Part shown: positions 26,487 through 39,176 of the stretch, piece after piece | Layout of the letters: every line of letters starts with the position of its first letter | Numbering within the stretch: position 1 is the stretch's first letter | NCBI GenBank assembly: GCA_016617785.1 | Contig: JADILM010000007.1 | Coordinates: forward strand, 992,001 to 1,056,000 | DNA length: 64,000 nucleotides | Direction of reading: 5' to 3' | Origin: Sporobolomyces roseus | Taxonomy: Eukaryota > Basidiomycota > Microbotryomycetes > Sporidiobolales > Sporidiobolaceae | Program-made: the position numbers and the translations under genes | The notes under the pieces: generated by a model | The model's input: only the letters and a program-made list of their open reading frames with translations | Told to the model about the DNA's origin: nothing | The model's database searches: none

Positions 26487-26694
26487 TGCTCTTTTATCCT
26501 CGAGTTGAGCCGAAGCGGCTTCTGAGTCAGAGAAAGAGAGAGAGATAAGAAAGTTAAGCGGAGAAAAGGGAACAAATTCCGGATGGAGCGGATTTCGCAA
26601 TGAGATCCCGTCGGCTCACTCATTCACGCGACAATGACAACGACGACGACGAGATAGGATTTCGCCCGAGTTTCAGGAATGCACGAAGAAACGA

Positions 26695-28193
26695 TCATGC
26701 TACTGCTAGACTTTCGGATTCTTTCGCTCTGAACTCCCAATAAAACCTTCGAATCGGATCAAACTCTGTCAGACTTCGGAACAACTAGTTTTCACATTCC
26801 GTCTCTCTCTCATCAGTTATCAATCTCGATCAAAATAGTCGAGAGAGAGGGAAATGAGAGAACGTACGACTGCTGCTTCTTGACCTAATTCTCTAGATTT
26901 CTCTTTCTCAGCTTCTTGATTCTTCGAGTCTGCCAAGAACTCGATCGCTAGCCAGGCTGGGAGTTGAGCTTTTGGGGAGACGGAAGGTTCGTTGGGTGGC
27001 ATTGAGGAGGGAGTGTTGAGTGCGAGGGGAGTTACGAAGGGAACGACGGTCGAGAGTGGGATTGAGAGTCGGGTGAGAACACTGCGAGCGAGTCACAAAG
27101 AGATGTTGGTGATGGAATAGGAAAGCAGAGGTGACGGGGAACGGCTCGGGGAGAGAGGGAGATGAGGAATTGACTTACCCTCGAAGGTAATTCCACGCTG
27201 AAGGATTGTTGGGCGAGATGGCAAGTTGTGTCTTGGCGTATCTGTGAGAAAGATGCTCAGACGACGCTTAGCTGTAGTAGGTGAGCAAGGGTCGAATGTG
27301 GGTATGCAACTCACCCGATTTCTCTTTCCCCTACATTTTCACCTCCCATCTTACTCTCAAACGCCACGAAGAACCTCTGATTCCAAGCCGAGTTGTTCCT
27401 GATATCCTCCCTCAATAACTTCTCGACATACTCCAACTCTTCCCTCCAAACTCGTTCTTTCACTTCGGGAGTGATTTCTTCAGGTAAAGGGTTCTTCTCC
27501 GCATTCGAATAGAAGTGGCAGAGGATGAATTGTCGGTATGCCCAGGTGTGGTAGTTCTTCGAATCGAATGAGAGAGCTTTCGCGGTGAATTCGAGCTCTC
27601 GTGAGGGGTCGTTTAAAGCGAGTACGATCGTTCGTCGATGTTGCCTGTCGAGTCGACACCTTCTCACTTAGCTTCGAGCGAGAGAGTCAAAAGTTGAACG
27701 AGACGCACCAGACTTGATAAGATTTGAGATGATGCTTGACCATCGCATCCAACAGTTCCAATTCCTCTACCAATTCAGTTTTCAATTCGATCAAAGTGTC
27801 GGCTCGATATTTCCTGTTGACGCCTCTTGCGCCTTCACATCAGTCTACCATGGTAATATCGATGCAACAGGAAAGAGGAAGCGAACCAGACAGAGTAGTG
27901 ACCAGGATTAAACTGAATGATCAATTCAGTCAATTCCAAAGTCCTCTTACTCTTTTCCCCTTTCTTGACGATCGCTCTGAAGGTATCCATAGCATCTCGA
28001 TCTACAATTCTCGCTCGTCAGCTCATCGAGAGGTGAGAGAGAAAGACTGAGAGGGGGAGGGTCTGAACTGACATTGTTCGTGGTATGCTATAGGGACTAG
28101 ACAGTTTGGTGCGTCGTTCTGAGGGATCGGTTCGAGGTCTTCCCACCCTGATCGAGCGGACCAGAGGACGTAAGGTTCAGAGTCGGGAGACAT
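26695..28193 (-). CDS. RAM2: protein farnesyltransferase / geranylgeranyltransferase I alpha subunit
   Basis: This is the shared alpha subunit of the cytosolic CaaX prenyltransferases, which modify Ras, Rho and a-factor-type proteins. The start MSPDSEPYVLWSARSGWEDL and the next exon (YRDAMDTFRAIV) match the family's N-terminus. PFTA repeats follow in order: NPGHYSVW, VWQHRRTIVLAL, NYHTWAYRQFILCHF, NNSAWNQRFFVAFES and NPSAWNYLRG. The last exon (LFRSLTEFDPIRRFYWEF) matches the Ram2 end. A basic SKRTLELTELII helix precedes repeat 1. Five or more short introns are present. The gene is tandem between TFIIE-alpha and the dehydrogenase. The beta subunits (RAM1, CDC43) are not in the window. Confidence 0.93.
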
Positions 28194-28809
28194 TCGGATT
28201 GATCAAAAGATTGAAGAGGCAGTGCAAGTTCTGAGGGGAGCTTCAAGTTGAGGATAGAAGGGCAGTCGGAGTGCGTAATAAATCTGAGTAGATACGGAGA
28301 AGAGATAGAGGAAGGAGGGAAGGAAGAGAACGGAGGAAAGGGGGGGAAACAAAAGGGACTTTCGCACAAAGGGAGACTTCAGAAACATTCGAATCTTTCT
28401 GATTCTATGTCGCCGAGGAGTGGCTCAGCAATAAACTTTTGGATATACAAAGGCGAGAGACGTCGGAGGCAGCGAAAAGCGAAAAGCGAGTCCAAGATTT
28501 GTCGTTTTCGCTTTCTTGCGTCTCTTCCGCATTGTCGCTTATGAAGAACACGGTCATCAGCAGGCACGAAGTCGAGTGGAATCCATCGTAGGCGTCGACG
28601 GAACGACTCAAGCCGCGTCGCGCCAGAGAAAGAAAGGAGTTTGAGAGACGAATAAGATTGACAACAGGGAAGAAGATTGCTGGGTCGAGAATTGCGTAAT
28701 GCGACAGGTACTGATTGAGAGAAGATGATGAGAAGACGTGGAGAGGGAAGAACGAAAGGGATACATGCCGGGAGGAGTGAAGGGAGGTAACAGAAGAGGA
28801 AGAGCAATC
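28194..28809. promoter_or_regulatory. RAM2 upstream region and TFA1 3' end
   Basis: No gene was found. The plus strand is markedly purine-rich (GGAAGGAGGGAAGGAAGAG around 28311-28330), so the RAM2 coding strand has a pyrimidine-rich promoter/leader of the type seen before other genes in this window. Confidence 0.45.
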
Positions 28810-30662
28810 TTAGTCGTTAAGTCTTGCGTAGACATCCCAATACGCCTGTCAGTCGAGAGTTGGGCCGTGTCAGTATATTGATACAGAGTGGAATGGAGCA
28901 AGAGAGAGAGTGTACGCTGTATTCATCGGCAGTCTGTTTCGAGCGGAAAACGAAGGAAATCAGTTTTCATAAGAATACAGAGAGAGCGAGAGGGAAAGAC
29001 GCACCATTTCACTCGTCATATCTTCCGTCACTTCCGAATACGGAATCATCTTGGAGTTGACGCTGATCAATTGATTAGGATCGTTGTTCTCTCCTTCTCC
29101 CTCGACCTCATCAAATTCCTCCTCATCCTCCTCATCCTCAACGACTGGTGGAGTCTCGTTCGAAACGACTGCCTGTGGTGAAGCTTGTGACTCCTTGAAT
29201 CGTTTGTTGTCGTCCTCGTGATCACCTCCTCCCGCAGAATCTTCCCTCGATCGTTTGCCATTTCCTCCCGTAATAGCTCGCTCGATCTCCTCCTCCTCTT
29301 CCTCCAACATTCCCCCATCCGTCCCACTCGCGCCACTCCCGACAGCAGGTGAATCGAAAGGAGTTCCGAAAGTAGCTGGAGAGTTGAGCGCACTCGATCC
29401 AACTTCATGATTCGCAGCTTCCAAACTCGCGTAATAAGCGTCGAGATCATCTCCTCCCGTTTCTTCCTCCTCTGTTGGTTCTTCAGGTTTCTGTTCTTCG
29501 TAGAAACCCATCGCCGCACCAAACCCTCCCAAATCAACCGATCCCAATCCACTCGCATCTTTGCCTCCCTCCTCTCCTTGTCCAAGAATTTTCTCAGTAG
29601 ACCCGACGATCCCTTGTTCGTCCTCCTCTTCTCCTCGTTCTCTTAATCTCTCCTCTTCTTCGTTCACCCCGTTTTTCTCAATCGTACTCTTATTGATCCA
29701 ACTCGGCAACAAGTTTTGTGCTCGTTTGTCCAACAACTCTTGTTCCCTCCTAGCCATCTCGATCGCTTCGTCGTCATCCCCTGCCAAGTGTACTTTGACT
29801 TCCGGTGCCAAGTTGATCGTTTGACCCGAGGCTGCAGCTGCAGCTGCTGCAGTCGCACCTAACGCTGGTCCATGAATGGCCAAATAACGTTCAATATCGA
29901 ATCTACTCGTCTCTCACTATCTCATCAGTTTCCACTTTTGATCGACACAAGGAAGTGGGAAGACGTACCTAGGCAACTCGACCCTCTCCAACCTCTTCAA
30001 CAAATCTACGATCCCTTTAGTTTGTCTGTTCAACCGCTGCATCCTATCCTTGTTCCCTTTCACTTCTTCCTCGTTCTCGTTGTTCGTCACTTCAGTTTGA
30101 CAAATTGAACAAGCTAGGAGGTTCCTTGAAGGGTCGTAGAGGTTCGCTGCGTCCAATGGAGTGTAATGCGCTTTACATAATGGACAGACGTAACCTTGTG
30201 CGTCGAGTTCCTACAATCACTCACACTCTACCTTGACTCAGCATAACTCTACTCATCGCAAGAGAGTTAGGAACGTACATTGCGTAGTTTCACATCGATA
30301 GTTTGTTGAACTTTCCACATCCTCCACTTTATAACATCGACGCTCTTACTAAAATCCAAATAGAAATAAGTTCTCAAACTAGCTTTCGGAGCACCAGGTT
30401 TCAATTCTGATCTCCTATGAACCTGTACCAATTCATCTTGAACCAACCTATGCGCAATTTTAGAAACATCCCTACTAGGCATTCCTAACCTTTTACCCAA
30501 TTCTTCATCTCTGTAAGCTTCTTTTTGAATTAATTGGTCGATTAGGATCGAACCTTTTGAGCCGTAGAAAGAACGTGAAACTTTTTGGACGAGTAATCGG
30601 GCAGTGTCGAGTCCGGAAGAAGAGGGGGTGGAGGGGGTAGGTGCTGAGGAGGTAGAGGACAT
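28810..30662 (-). CDS. TFA1: transcription initiation factor TFIIE, alpha subunit
   Basis: General RNA polymerase II factor that recruits and regulates TFIIH at promoters. The N-terminal winged helix is seen in RSFYGSKGSILIDQLIQ and YRDEELGKRLGMPSRDVSK. The C4 zinc ribbon is CPLCKAHYTPLDAAN...LLACSIC (CX2C and CX2C). It is followed by a helix (RQTKGIVDLLKRLERVELP) and the DIERYLAIHGPAL region. The second half is acidic and disordered. The C-terminal motif ISVNSKMIPYSEVTEDMTSE leads into two small final exons, TADEYS and AYWDVYARLND, the TFIIH-contacting end of the family. The poly-Ala run near residue 240 is an odd local expansion. Confidence 0.95.
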
Positions 30663-31114
30663 TGACTGAGTACAAGTGAATGACTCGTCCTTTTTGGGGT
30701 GAAAGTGGAGGTGAAGGGGAGGGAGAGGAGGAGAATGGTTTCGTCCTTGAACTATTCACCTCACTACTAGGATTATAGTGAGTTGGAAACATCTTGAGCA
30801 CTCTCTAGATTCAACACATCAAGCAGCAACTAGCCATTCAACTCGCGACTCGCTTCAACAAGTCCCCTCTCGAGTTCCCTCGTCATTCATCTTGAATCGT
30901 TCAAACATCAGCAAACACCTCATCTAGGGCGTGGGCAGGGTCATCGATCAACTATTGACGACGATGAGAATCACTCTGGCTGAATTCGACTGGAATTAGT
31001 GCTCGATTACGTTACTTGTCGCCCACTTTCGAACCGAATCAACACCTCCTTAAGTTCACGCCGACTAGAGAGACGATTGACTCGTGACCTTGGTTGTTTG
31101 AGACAGTTAAAATC
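30663..31114. promoter_or_regulatory. divergent promoter between TFA1 and the PYP1-like gene
   Basis: These 452 bases lie between two outward-facing start codons. No gene or repeat was found. There is a pyrimidine-rich patch on the TFA1 coding strand near 30690-30740. Confidence 0.5.
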
Positions 31115-32226
31115 ATGACTAGTTTACCTTATGCCGATTCACCTTTTATCGTATTCTCGGATTTCGACGGAACCATCAGTACGCACCTGACACTTCCTCT
31201 CCTACTTCCTGCTCTCAAGCTGACGTTGGAGAGTATTGGATGCGTAGCTACTCGTGATTCGAATGATTGCGCAACGGATGAAGTACACTTCTCCCTTTCT
31301 CTCATCTCTTTCTTACCGAAACTGATGAAGGTGACGAACGAGTTTACAGTTAGGTTTCGGAGTAGAACGTCGACGAGCCCTCAATGTCGATATCTTGAAC
31401 GGTACCAAGACTTTCAGAGATGCGTTCAAAGAAATGTTGGATTCAGTTTGTCAAAATGGACATTCATTCCCCGACGTCGTCGAATACTTACGAAAAGGTT
31501 CCCCCTCTCTCTCTCCACTCGCTTCAAATAGCTACTGACGAATAAAAGAAGAAGGGACACAGAGATCAAGTTGGATCCAGGATTCAAAACTTTTTTCGAC
31601 TATGCTAAATCGGCCAATATTCCAGTAGTAATCGTTTCATCCGGAATGGTTCCCATTATTCGAGCGATCTTAACCAACCTGATCGGCTCAGAGGACGCTT
31701 CAAAAATTTCAATCATTGCAAACGACGTCGAGTACTTGTCGGAGGATGGGAAACGATGGACTATAAAATATTTACATCCTGAATCTGGGTTCGGACATGA
31801 TAAGAGTAGGGCAACTGCACCTTATAGGGATCTCGAACATCAACCGAAATTGTTCTTCTGTGGGGATGGAGTGAGCGATTTGAGTGCGGCGAGAGCGGCA
31901 GATTGTTTGTTTGTTAAAGTTATTGAAGGTGTACGTTTCGAATGTCTCTTTTCACTGCATCTATACCGGGTTGGTTGGGTGGCTGATGCGTAAGATGCGT
32001 TGGTGTACAGCACACGAATGATCTTCAAGTTCATTGCGATCGTGAAGATATTCCTTACGTTCCATTCTCTCAGGTGCGTCGATATGGATTTTCGCTACTT
32101 CTCCTGCAGCTCTTCAGTGCTGATGTCGGGTATTCATCTTTTGTCGCACAGTTTGAACAAGTTGGAGCAGTTGTCAAGTCGGTTGTAGACGGAAAGAAAA
32201 CCATTGTAGATCACCTCCTCAACTAG
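31115..32226 (+). CDS. HAD-family phosphatase similar to yeast Pyp1 (YNL010W)
   Basis: Cytosolic phosphomonoesterase of the HAD superfamily, about 240 residues in six or more exons. Motif I is FIVFSDFDGTITTRDSNDC (DxDGT, formed across intron 1). Then come LGFGVERRRALNVDIL, the motif II block IPVVIVSSGMVPIIR (Ser/Gly), FGHDKSRATAPY with the motif III Lys, and motif IV KLFFCGDGVSDLSAAR. The last exon FEQVGAVVKSVVDGKKTI ends at TAG 32224-32226. LDPGF...VSSGM and GHDKSR match Pyp1-type enzymes, which clear polyol and other phosphates; the exact substrate is inferred. It is convergent with SDH5. Confidence 0.88.
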
Positions 32227-32387
32227 AACTTCAGTCCCCACTCTAGAACAGCTCAACCTCTCTCTAGGATCAAGCCTTGTCAATATCATTCTCTATTCCT
32301 TCTCTAATCGAATCGATCTCCGTTGCGACTGAAACGAATTCAAAAAACAGATTCTGTACATAAATCTCTCCCCTCCTTTCGTCCCAT

Positions 32388-33033
32388 TTACTGTTTCTCC
32401 GTTTCCAAAGCGGGCATACTCCTAACCTCTTTCTGTTCGTTTGCCGAGTGATGTAACAACTCTTTGAGTACCTCACTACTCTTCCAAGGTTCCGGAGCCG
32501 CTGCTTTTCCCGTAACGTAATAAAAGATAGTCCAATCCGGTAAAGTCAAGAACTGTTTTCCCCCCCTCCCTCTCTTCAGTAAACCATCTCTCCATATCCA
32601 GTTGAGAGAAGAGGGAAGAAGAAGAACGTACTCGATCATACTCCCTCAATTGACGGTCATTTAATTGACTCAAACGAGATTGTGCGAAAGTACTCAAAAT
32701 CAAATCCATTTCCAAGATCCCTCTCTTCCTACTTTCGTATACCAACCTCTTTCTCAAGATTTCTGTAGGTTCGTTGTCCCTCCCTTCTGGATGAGGCATC
32801 GAGAGTAAATCATCCATCGTTTTAATGTGAGCGGGTAGAGTCGGTGCTGGGGGTAAAGGAGGGGGTTTGAGAGGCCATGGATCGGATGCGGTTGAAGGAT
32901 TGGCGACTGGAGGATCGGATACGAGGGAAGGGTGAGTTAAGGGAGTATCTTTCTTGCTGAGGACGAGTCGAGTGGAATGTAGGGATCGAGTAGAGTTTCG
33001 AAGGGTTTGACGGGCTATACTTGTTTTCAACAT
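32388..33033 (-). CDS. SDH5: succinate dehydrogenase assembly factor 2 (flavinylation factor)
   Basis: Mitochondrial matrix chaperone that helps attach FAD covalently to the flavoprotein subunit of complex II. The N-terminus is a basic presequence (MLKTSIARQTLRNSTRSLHS). The DUF339 core shows RKRLVYESRKRGILEMDLIL, QLNDRQLREYD and, after one intron, FLTLPDWTIFYYVTGK. These are the family signatures. The C-terminal tail is short. The gene is divergent from JAC1 with only 148 bases between start codons. Confidence 0.95.
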
Positions 33034-33181
33034 GTTGAGATGGTTTTATGTGAGGGTAGTGAAAGAGATAAAGGGGAGACAGAGAAAGGAGAGTTCAGAG
33101 ATCTTGAGAGAGAGAGAAACCCGATTCGCTCATCGTTTATTTATTCCTTCTCCTCTTCTAATCACTCCGACTACCTTCAAA
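33034..33181. promoter_or_regulatory. 148-bp shared promoter of SDH5 and JAC1
   Basis: The two start codons face away from each other across 148 bases, so both promoters and leaders must overlap. The SDH5 side holds a purine-rich run on the plus strand (GAGAGAGAGAGAAAC at 33107-33121). The JAC1 side has pyrimidine-rich CTTCTCCTCTTC at 33148-33159. Confidence 0.7.
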
Positions 33182-34120
33182 ATGCAACGCACACATCGAG
33201 TGACTCGTCAAATCCTCAAAGCAGCGTGTACATCTCGCCCAACCTTCCTCGTCGCCACTTCTCATCTCACCTCTTCATCTTCATCTCCCCTCGTTTCTCC
33301 TCGCTCTATTTCAACCTCTCGTCCCCTCTCCTGCCCTCTGAAATCCACCAAAACCTCCTATACTTCTTGTCCTTCCTGTTCGACTCCCCTCCCTTCCCCA
33401 CTCGTCTCACCCTCGTGTTCAAATTGTTCTTCTTTCCTCCCTCCCTCCTCAACTCCTCCAACCGCATTCCAATTATTCTCCTTACCTCAACAATATCTAA
33501 TCGATTCAAAAGAGCTCAAGAAAAGTTTCTTGAAATTACAACAAGCGGTTCATCCAGATCGGTTTGGAGGAGAAGGAGATTTGAAAGAGGAATGGGCGAA
33601 AACTTGGAGTAGTAGAGTTAATGACGCTTACAAACTATTATTGAACCCTTTAGAGAGGGGTGAATACCTCGTGAGTCTCCCCCCCCCCCAACCTTTCAAC
33701 TGTAAGAAGGAGAGAGGGATTGGAGCTGATTGTGAAAAAGAGTTTGAAATTTTAGTTGGAGCTGAATGGAGTGATTATTGGGGAATCTGATCCAATGACG
33801 GATCCCGAGTTATTAATGGAGATTATGGAAGTTAGGGAAGCATTAGAAGAGGCAACTACAACCGAAGAAGTCGAGGCATTGCGTCAAACTAATTCTCGTA
33901 TGCTTTCTTCTTCCCTCTCTCCTTCAGTAACTCTCTGATTGCGTTTGATTGAGTAGGAGCGACTGAGGAAGCTATTGAGAGTTTGAGAGAGAAATTAGAT
34001 GGAACAGAGAAGGATTTCGAGGGTGCCAGGAATCTCGTCATTCAGTTGAAGTACCTGGGGAACGTCGAACAGGTTTGTAGGGAGTGGAGTCCCGGAAAGA
34101 GACTCGAAATTCAACACTAA
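33182..34120 (+). CDS. JAC1: J-type co-chaperone for Fe-S cluster biogenesis (HscB/Hsc20)
   Basis: Mitochondrial J-protein that delivers the Isu scaffold to the Ssq1-type Hsp70 for Fe-S transfer. The presequence is Arg/Ser-rich (MQRTHRVTRQILKAACTSR). A four-cysteine motif, CPSC and CSNC 11 residues apart, precedes the J domain, as in animal HSCB. The J domain has the catalytic HPD (QQAVHPDRFGGEGD) and RVNDAYKLLLNPLERGEYL. The C-terminal scaffold-binding domain follows: LELNGVIIGESDPMTDPEL, LMEIMEVREALEEAT and IQLKYLGNVEQVCREW. The last exon reads through to TAA at 34118 without a further intron, which gives the family's YLxxxE ending. The acceptor at 33753 (TTTTAG) gives the correct phase. 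Confidence 0.93.
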
Positions 34121-34440
34121 GAAGCTTTCCAACGAGATTGGGTACGGGAGAATGAGAGATTAAATGAATGGTATTCGTTACAACAACCAGAGTGATACAA
34201 CAGGGAATGAGGATGAGAACAATGGGATTGGGTTTATGCTACTATAACAGTATGACCAAGATGGAGATATGGTATGATATACGAGAGCGACTATGGAAAC
34301 AAGCGAGATTAAAGCCTAGGCAAACAAGACACAATCTCTACACTCCCTCTTCCCTGACTGAGAGTGCTTCTTCATCGCGTATCAGTCGCGGTCAAGCTAT
34401 CGGAAACTCGCGAGAAGGATCACTCACCAATGAGAGTGAT

Positions 34441-36368
34441 TCAAACCCTCGATCCCCTCCTTGACATATCCGGACCGATTCTCCCCTCCTGACAACCTTC
34501 CAACGCATCCCAATTCATCCCATAACCAACTTCATCGATCTGTACACTCGCACCTCGGTTCCTCGCTTCCCTATCGACGCTGCGACGAGGTACATGTGAG
34601 GGAGGGAATGGAATCGATCCCGAAGTGAAAACCTCGGTGTCGTCTAAAGGTTCGGAGGAGAAGGGGAGAGAGGTGAGTTGCGTCGGTCGAAGAGGAGGTG
34701 AGGGAGGAGGTGTGGAATCGGAATCGGAATCTGATGAAGAGTAAGAAGGATCGAAATTGTCCAAGTTTGCGATGATTGGAGGCGGGAGAGAAGTTGGCGA
34801 GGAAGGAGAGATGGTCTTTGAAGGGTTAACAAGGAATGCAGGGATCCCATTCTCTAAATCTCCCTCTTCTTCTTCTAATTCAGTTCGTTTCCCTCCTCCT
34901 CCTCTCGAGGGACCCCCAAACCCACAAGCGCTCAATCCAACAACCGGATCAAACACTCCCAACCCGTCCCTCGCTGCTCCACTAACGCTCCCCGTCCTCG
35001 AAGTAGGTAAATGATCACCTCTCCAATTACTCGGATCGTCTTCGGGCGCCGTACATCCCGTTCCAATTTCTTCCCCTTCCCTCTCTTTCTCCCTCATGAC
35101 CATTTCTCTCTTCCCTTTCTTCTCGTCTCTCTGATTCAAACTACACCGACGTTTCCCCGACCGAGCATATTTCTTCTTCTTTACTAATTCGAGAGATCGT
35201 TGGTTCAGAGTGTAGATGATGGAGAATACCGAGAGTCCCGGGAAGAGGTTGAAGAAGAAGAACGCGACGCATGCTGCAGTTGCGTTCGAGGAGGTCGAGA
35301 GCGAAGAGGTGAACCCGATTGCAGAGGCGATTTGGTTCAGCGTTAGGAGGAGAAAGGTTTGGATCGAAAGCGATAGGAGTTGGAAGAGCCGTGAAGAGAG
35401 TGGCAGGATACTGAAGAACGCCGCTCGTTAATGGTGAGAGGTGGGAGGAGAAACTAGACAGGAGAACGCACGGCGTGGATTTCGAAGAGCGTAATCGACG
35501 TTGATGAGCATAATGAATGAGACAAATCGAGACGAAACTAGATGCTAATGCGAGTGCCTGCGAACGGTGTGGGAGAGTCAGCATCATGGCGAGCGTCGCG
35601 ACGAGAGAGAAATGCTCACCCAAAGGGAAGCGGCTCCCAAGTTATACTGTTGGCGACATCGAGACAAGGATCAGTCACCTCTCTTCCAAAAAGAGCGTCA
35701 TTTCAATTCAGACGTACCTTTCTATCCCCATTGAGATGCGGACCGTTGTGCAACAGGTATTTGACGTTCCATGCGATGAAGAGTGAAATTGCGAGCATCC
35801 AAAAGAAGATTGCTAATGACCTAACAATCACGTTTCGACTCGTCTGTACTCTCGCGTTCTCCCTATCAGCTGCAATCTCAGCAAAGATAGAAGGGTCGAA
35901 GACATACAGCGAATAATCTTTCCGTATAAAAACCTTGACACAATAAAGCCGTTGCAGTCGTTGACACTTGTGTACACGCATTGATGATTCTCTGAGCCTG
36001 CAGGTCTTCTTTCCCATTGATTACGGTCGTAAGGATGTACCAAGTCTCTGCTGTAATGCACGCAACTTGACCTGAAACGAGGACGAGGAGGATGCCAACA
36101 AGAAGGCGAAAGAGGAATGGATCGAGTCGATGGAATAGTTGATGGTAGGATAGAGCTTGTCTCAAACATGCGCCCTGGAGAGAATTAGAGGGATTAGTTA
36201 GAGTAGACAAGGAGAGAGACGGAGAGAAAAGAGAGAGAGAAAGAGAGCAGGGGAATTTACATAGAGTGCAGACATCAATGGGACGCTGAGAGCTAACATG
36301 TGGAGAGCTGGAGTTACTTGTGAAGGTGTTGGCGCTACCCTGTCTGGATCTATTGATTCGTCTGACAT
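34441..36368 (-). CDS. seven-helix membrane protein, DUF6534-like
   Basis: A multi-exon gene encodes a multispan protein starting MSDESIDPDRVAPTPSQV. Helices include LHMLALSVPLMSALYGACLR, FLFRLLVGILLVLVSGQVA, LLCQGFYTERLF, VRSLAIFFWMLAISLFIAW, LALASSFVSICLIHYA, a segment near 35420-35340 (LLSLSIQTFLLLTLNQIA) and one near 35290-35220 (AFFFFNLFPGLSVFSIIYTL). The order (SALYG, QxFYxxR, C-terminal soluble tail) resembles DUF6534 proteins, abundant in basidiomycetes and of unknown role. The cytosolic tail of about 230 residues is acidic and Ser/Pro-rich, with a basic stretch KKKKYARSGKRR just after the last helix. Confidence 0.7.
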
Positions 36369-36748
36369 GGTGGAAATCGAAGTTGGGTTTTAAGATGAGA
36401 CTGATCAAGTAAAGGGAGAGAGAGGGAAGCGAAGGGAGCCTCGAGAGCCCCCTTGAAAGGTTATGATATGTTCAGTAGAGTCGTATCGAGGTCTTAAAGC
36501 TGAGCGGGAGTCGAGAGATGCATGGCAGCAACTTTTGCAGGAAGAAGGAGGAAGAGGAAAGAGGAAGCGGAATCGCTTCCCTCAACTGGCTCTTCTTACT
36601 ACTTTCAATTTACAGTGATCGATATCTATCTCTCACATGGCGTTACATATACAGTAGCGCGGTTGCAAAGAAAAAAAGTAGAGGAAATTTCAATGCATCA
36701 TCATCGACTTCGGAAATCTAGGAAGACAAGGAATCACACTTGACAGTT
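36369..36748. other. intergenic, no gene seen
   Basis: This holds the upstream region of the DUF6534-like gene and the 3' end of RPT2. GA-rich tracts near 36411-36430 mirror the pyrimidine-rich leaders of other minus-strand genes. The openings on the plus strand are short and without domains. Confidence 0.5.
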
Positions 36749-38725
<1,977 letters not shown>

Positions 38726-39017
38726 GTTGTTCGAAGTGAGAAGTAAAGATGAGGAAATTGAAAGTTACGCGGTCCTTTCCTTTCTTCCAAAATTTGGCCA
38801 AGTCCAAAGTATGAAAATCTCTGAAGTCGCTATGGTAACTCGATGCTCGGCGTCACGATCCAAAAGAACATGACTCTTAGCGAGCGAGAGTCAAAGCGAA
38901 AAAGGAGACAATACAAGAGTAAGAAAATTCGAAAAGTTGGAATCTATTTCGCAACGAGACTGATCTATACTCATCGCAACCTATACAGCTATACATCATC
39001 GCATCAAAGCTACTCCT

Positions 39018-39143
39018 TCACCATCCCGAGCTCATCAATTGATCGGCCATGACTTCCGCCGCTCTCCTGTTCTCTCCCACCGCTTGTCCCGTCGTATTCG
39101 ACCAATCATAACCTCCTCCCCCTCCCTGACCCATCATATAATC

Positions 39144-39176
<33 letters not shown>

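Noticed and set aside
33007..33612. 201-codon open frame overlapping JAC1
   Set aside because: It is out of frame with the J domain and lacks any motif; JAC1 from 33182 explains the region.
34121..34200. Extra last exon for JAC1 (frame running to about 34195)
   Set aside because: Reading straight to TAA at 34118 gives the family's normal end; the extra exon needs a poor acceptor and adds an atypical tail.
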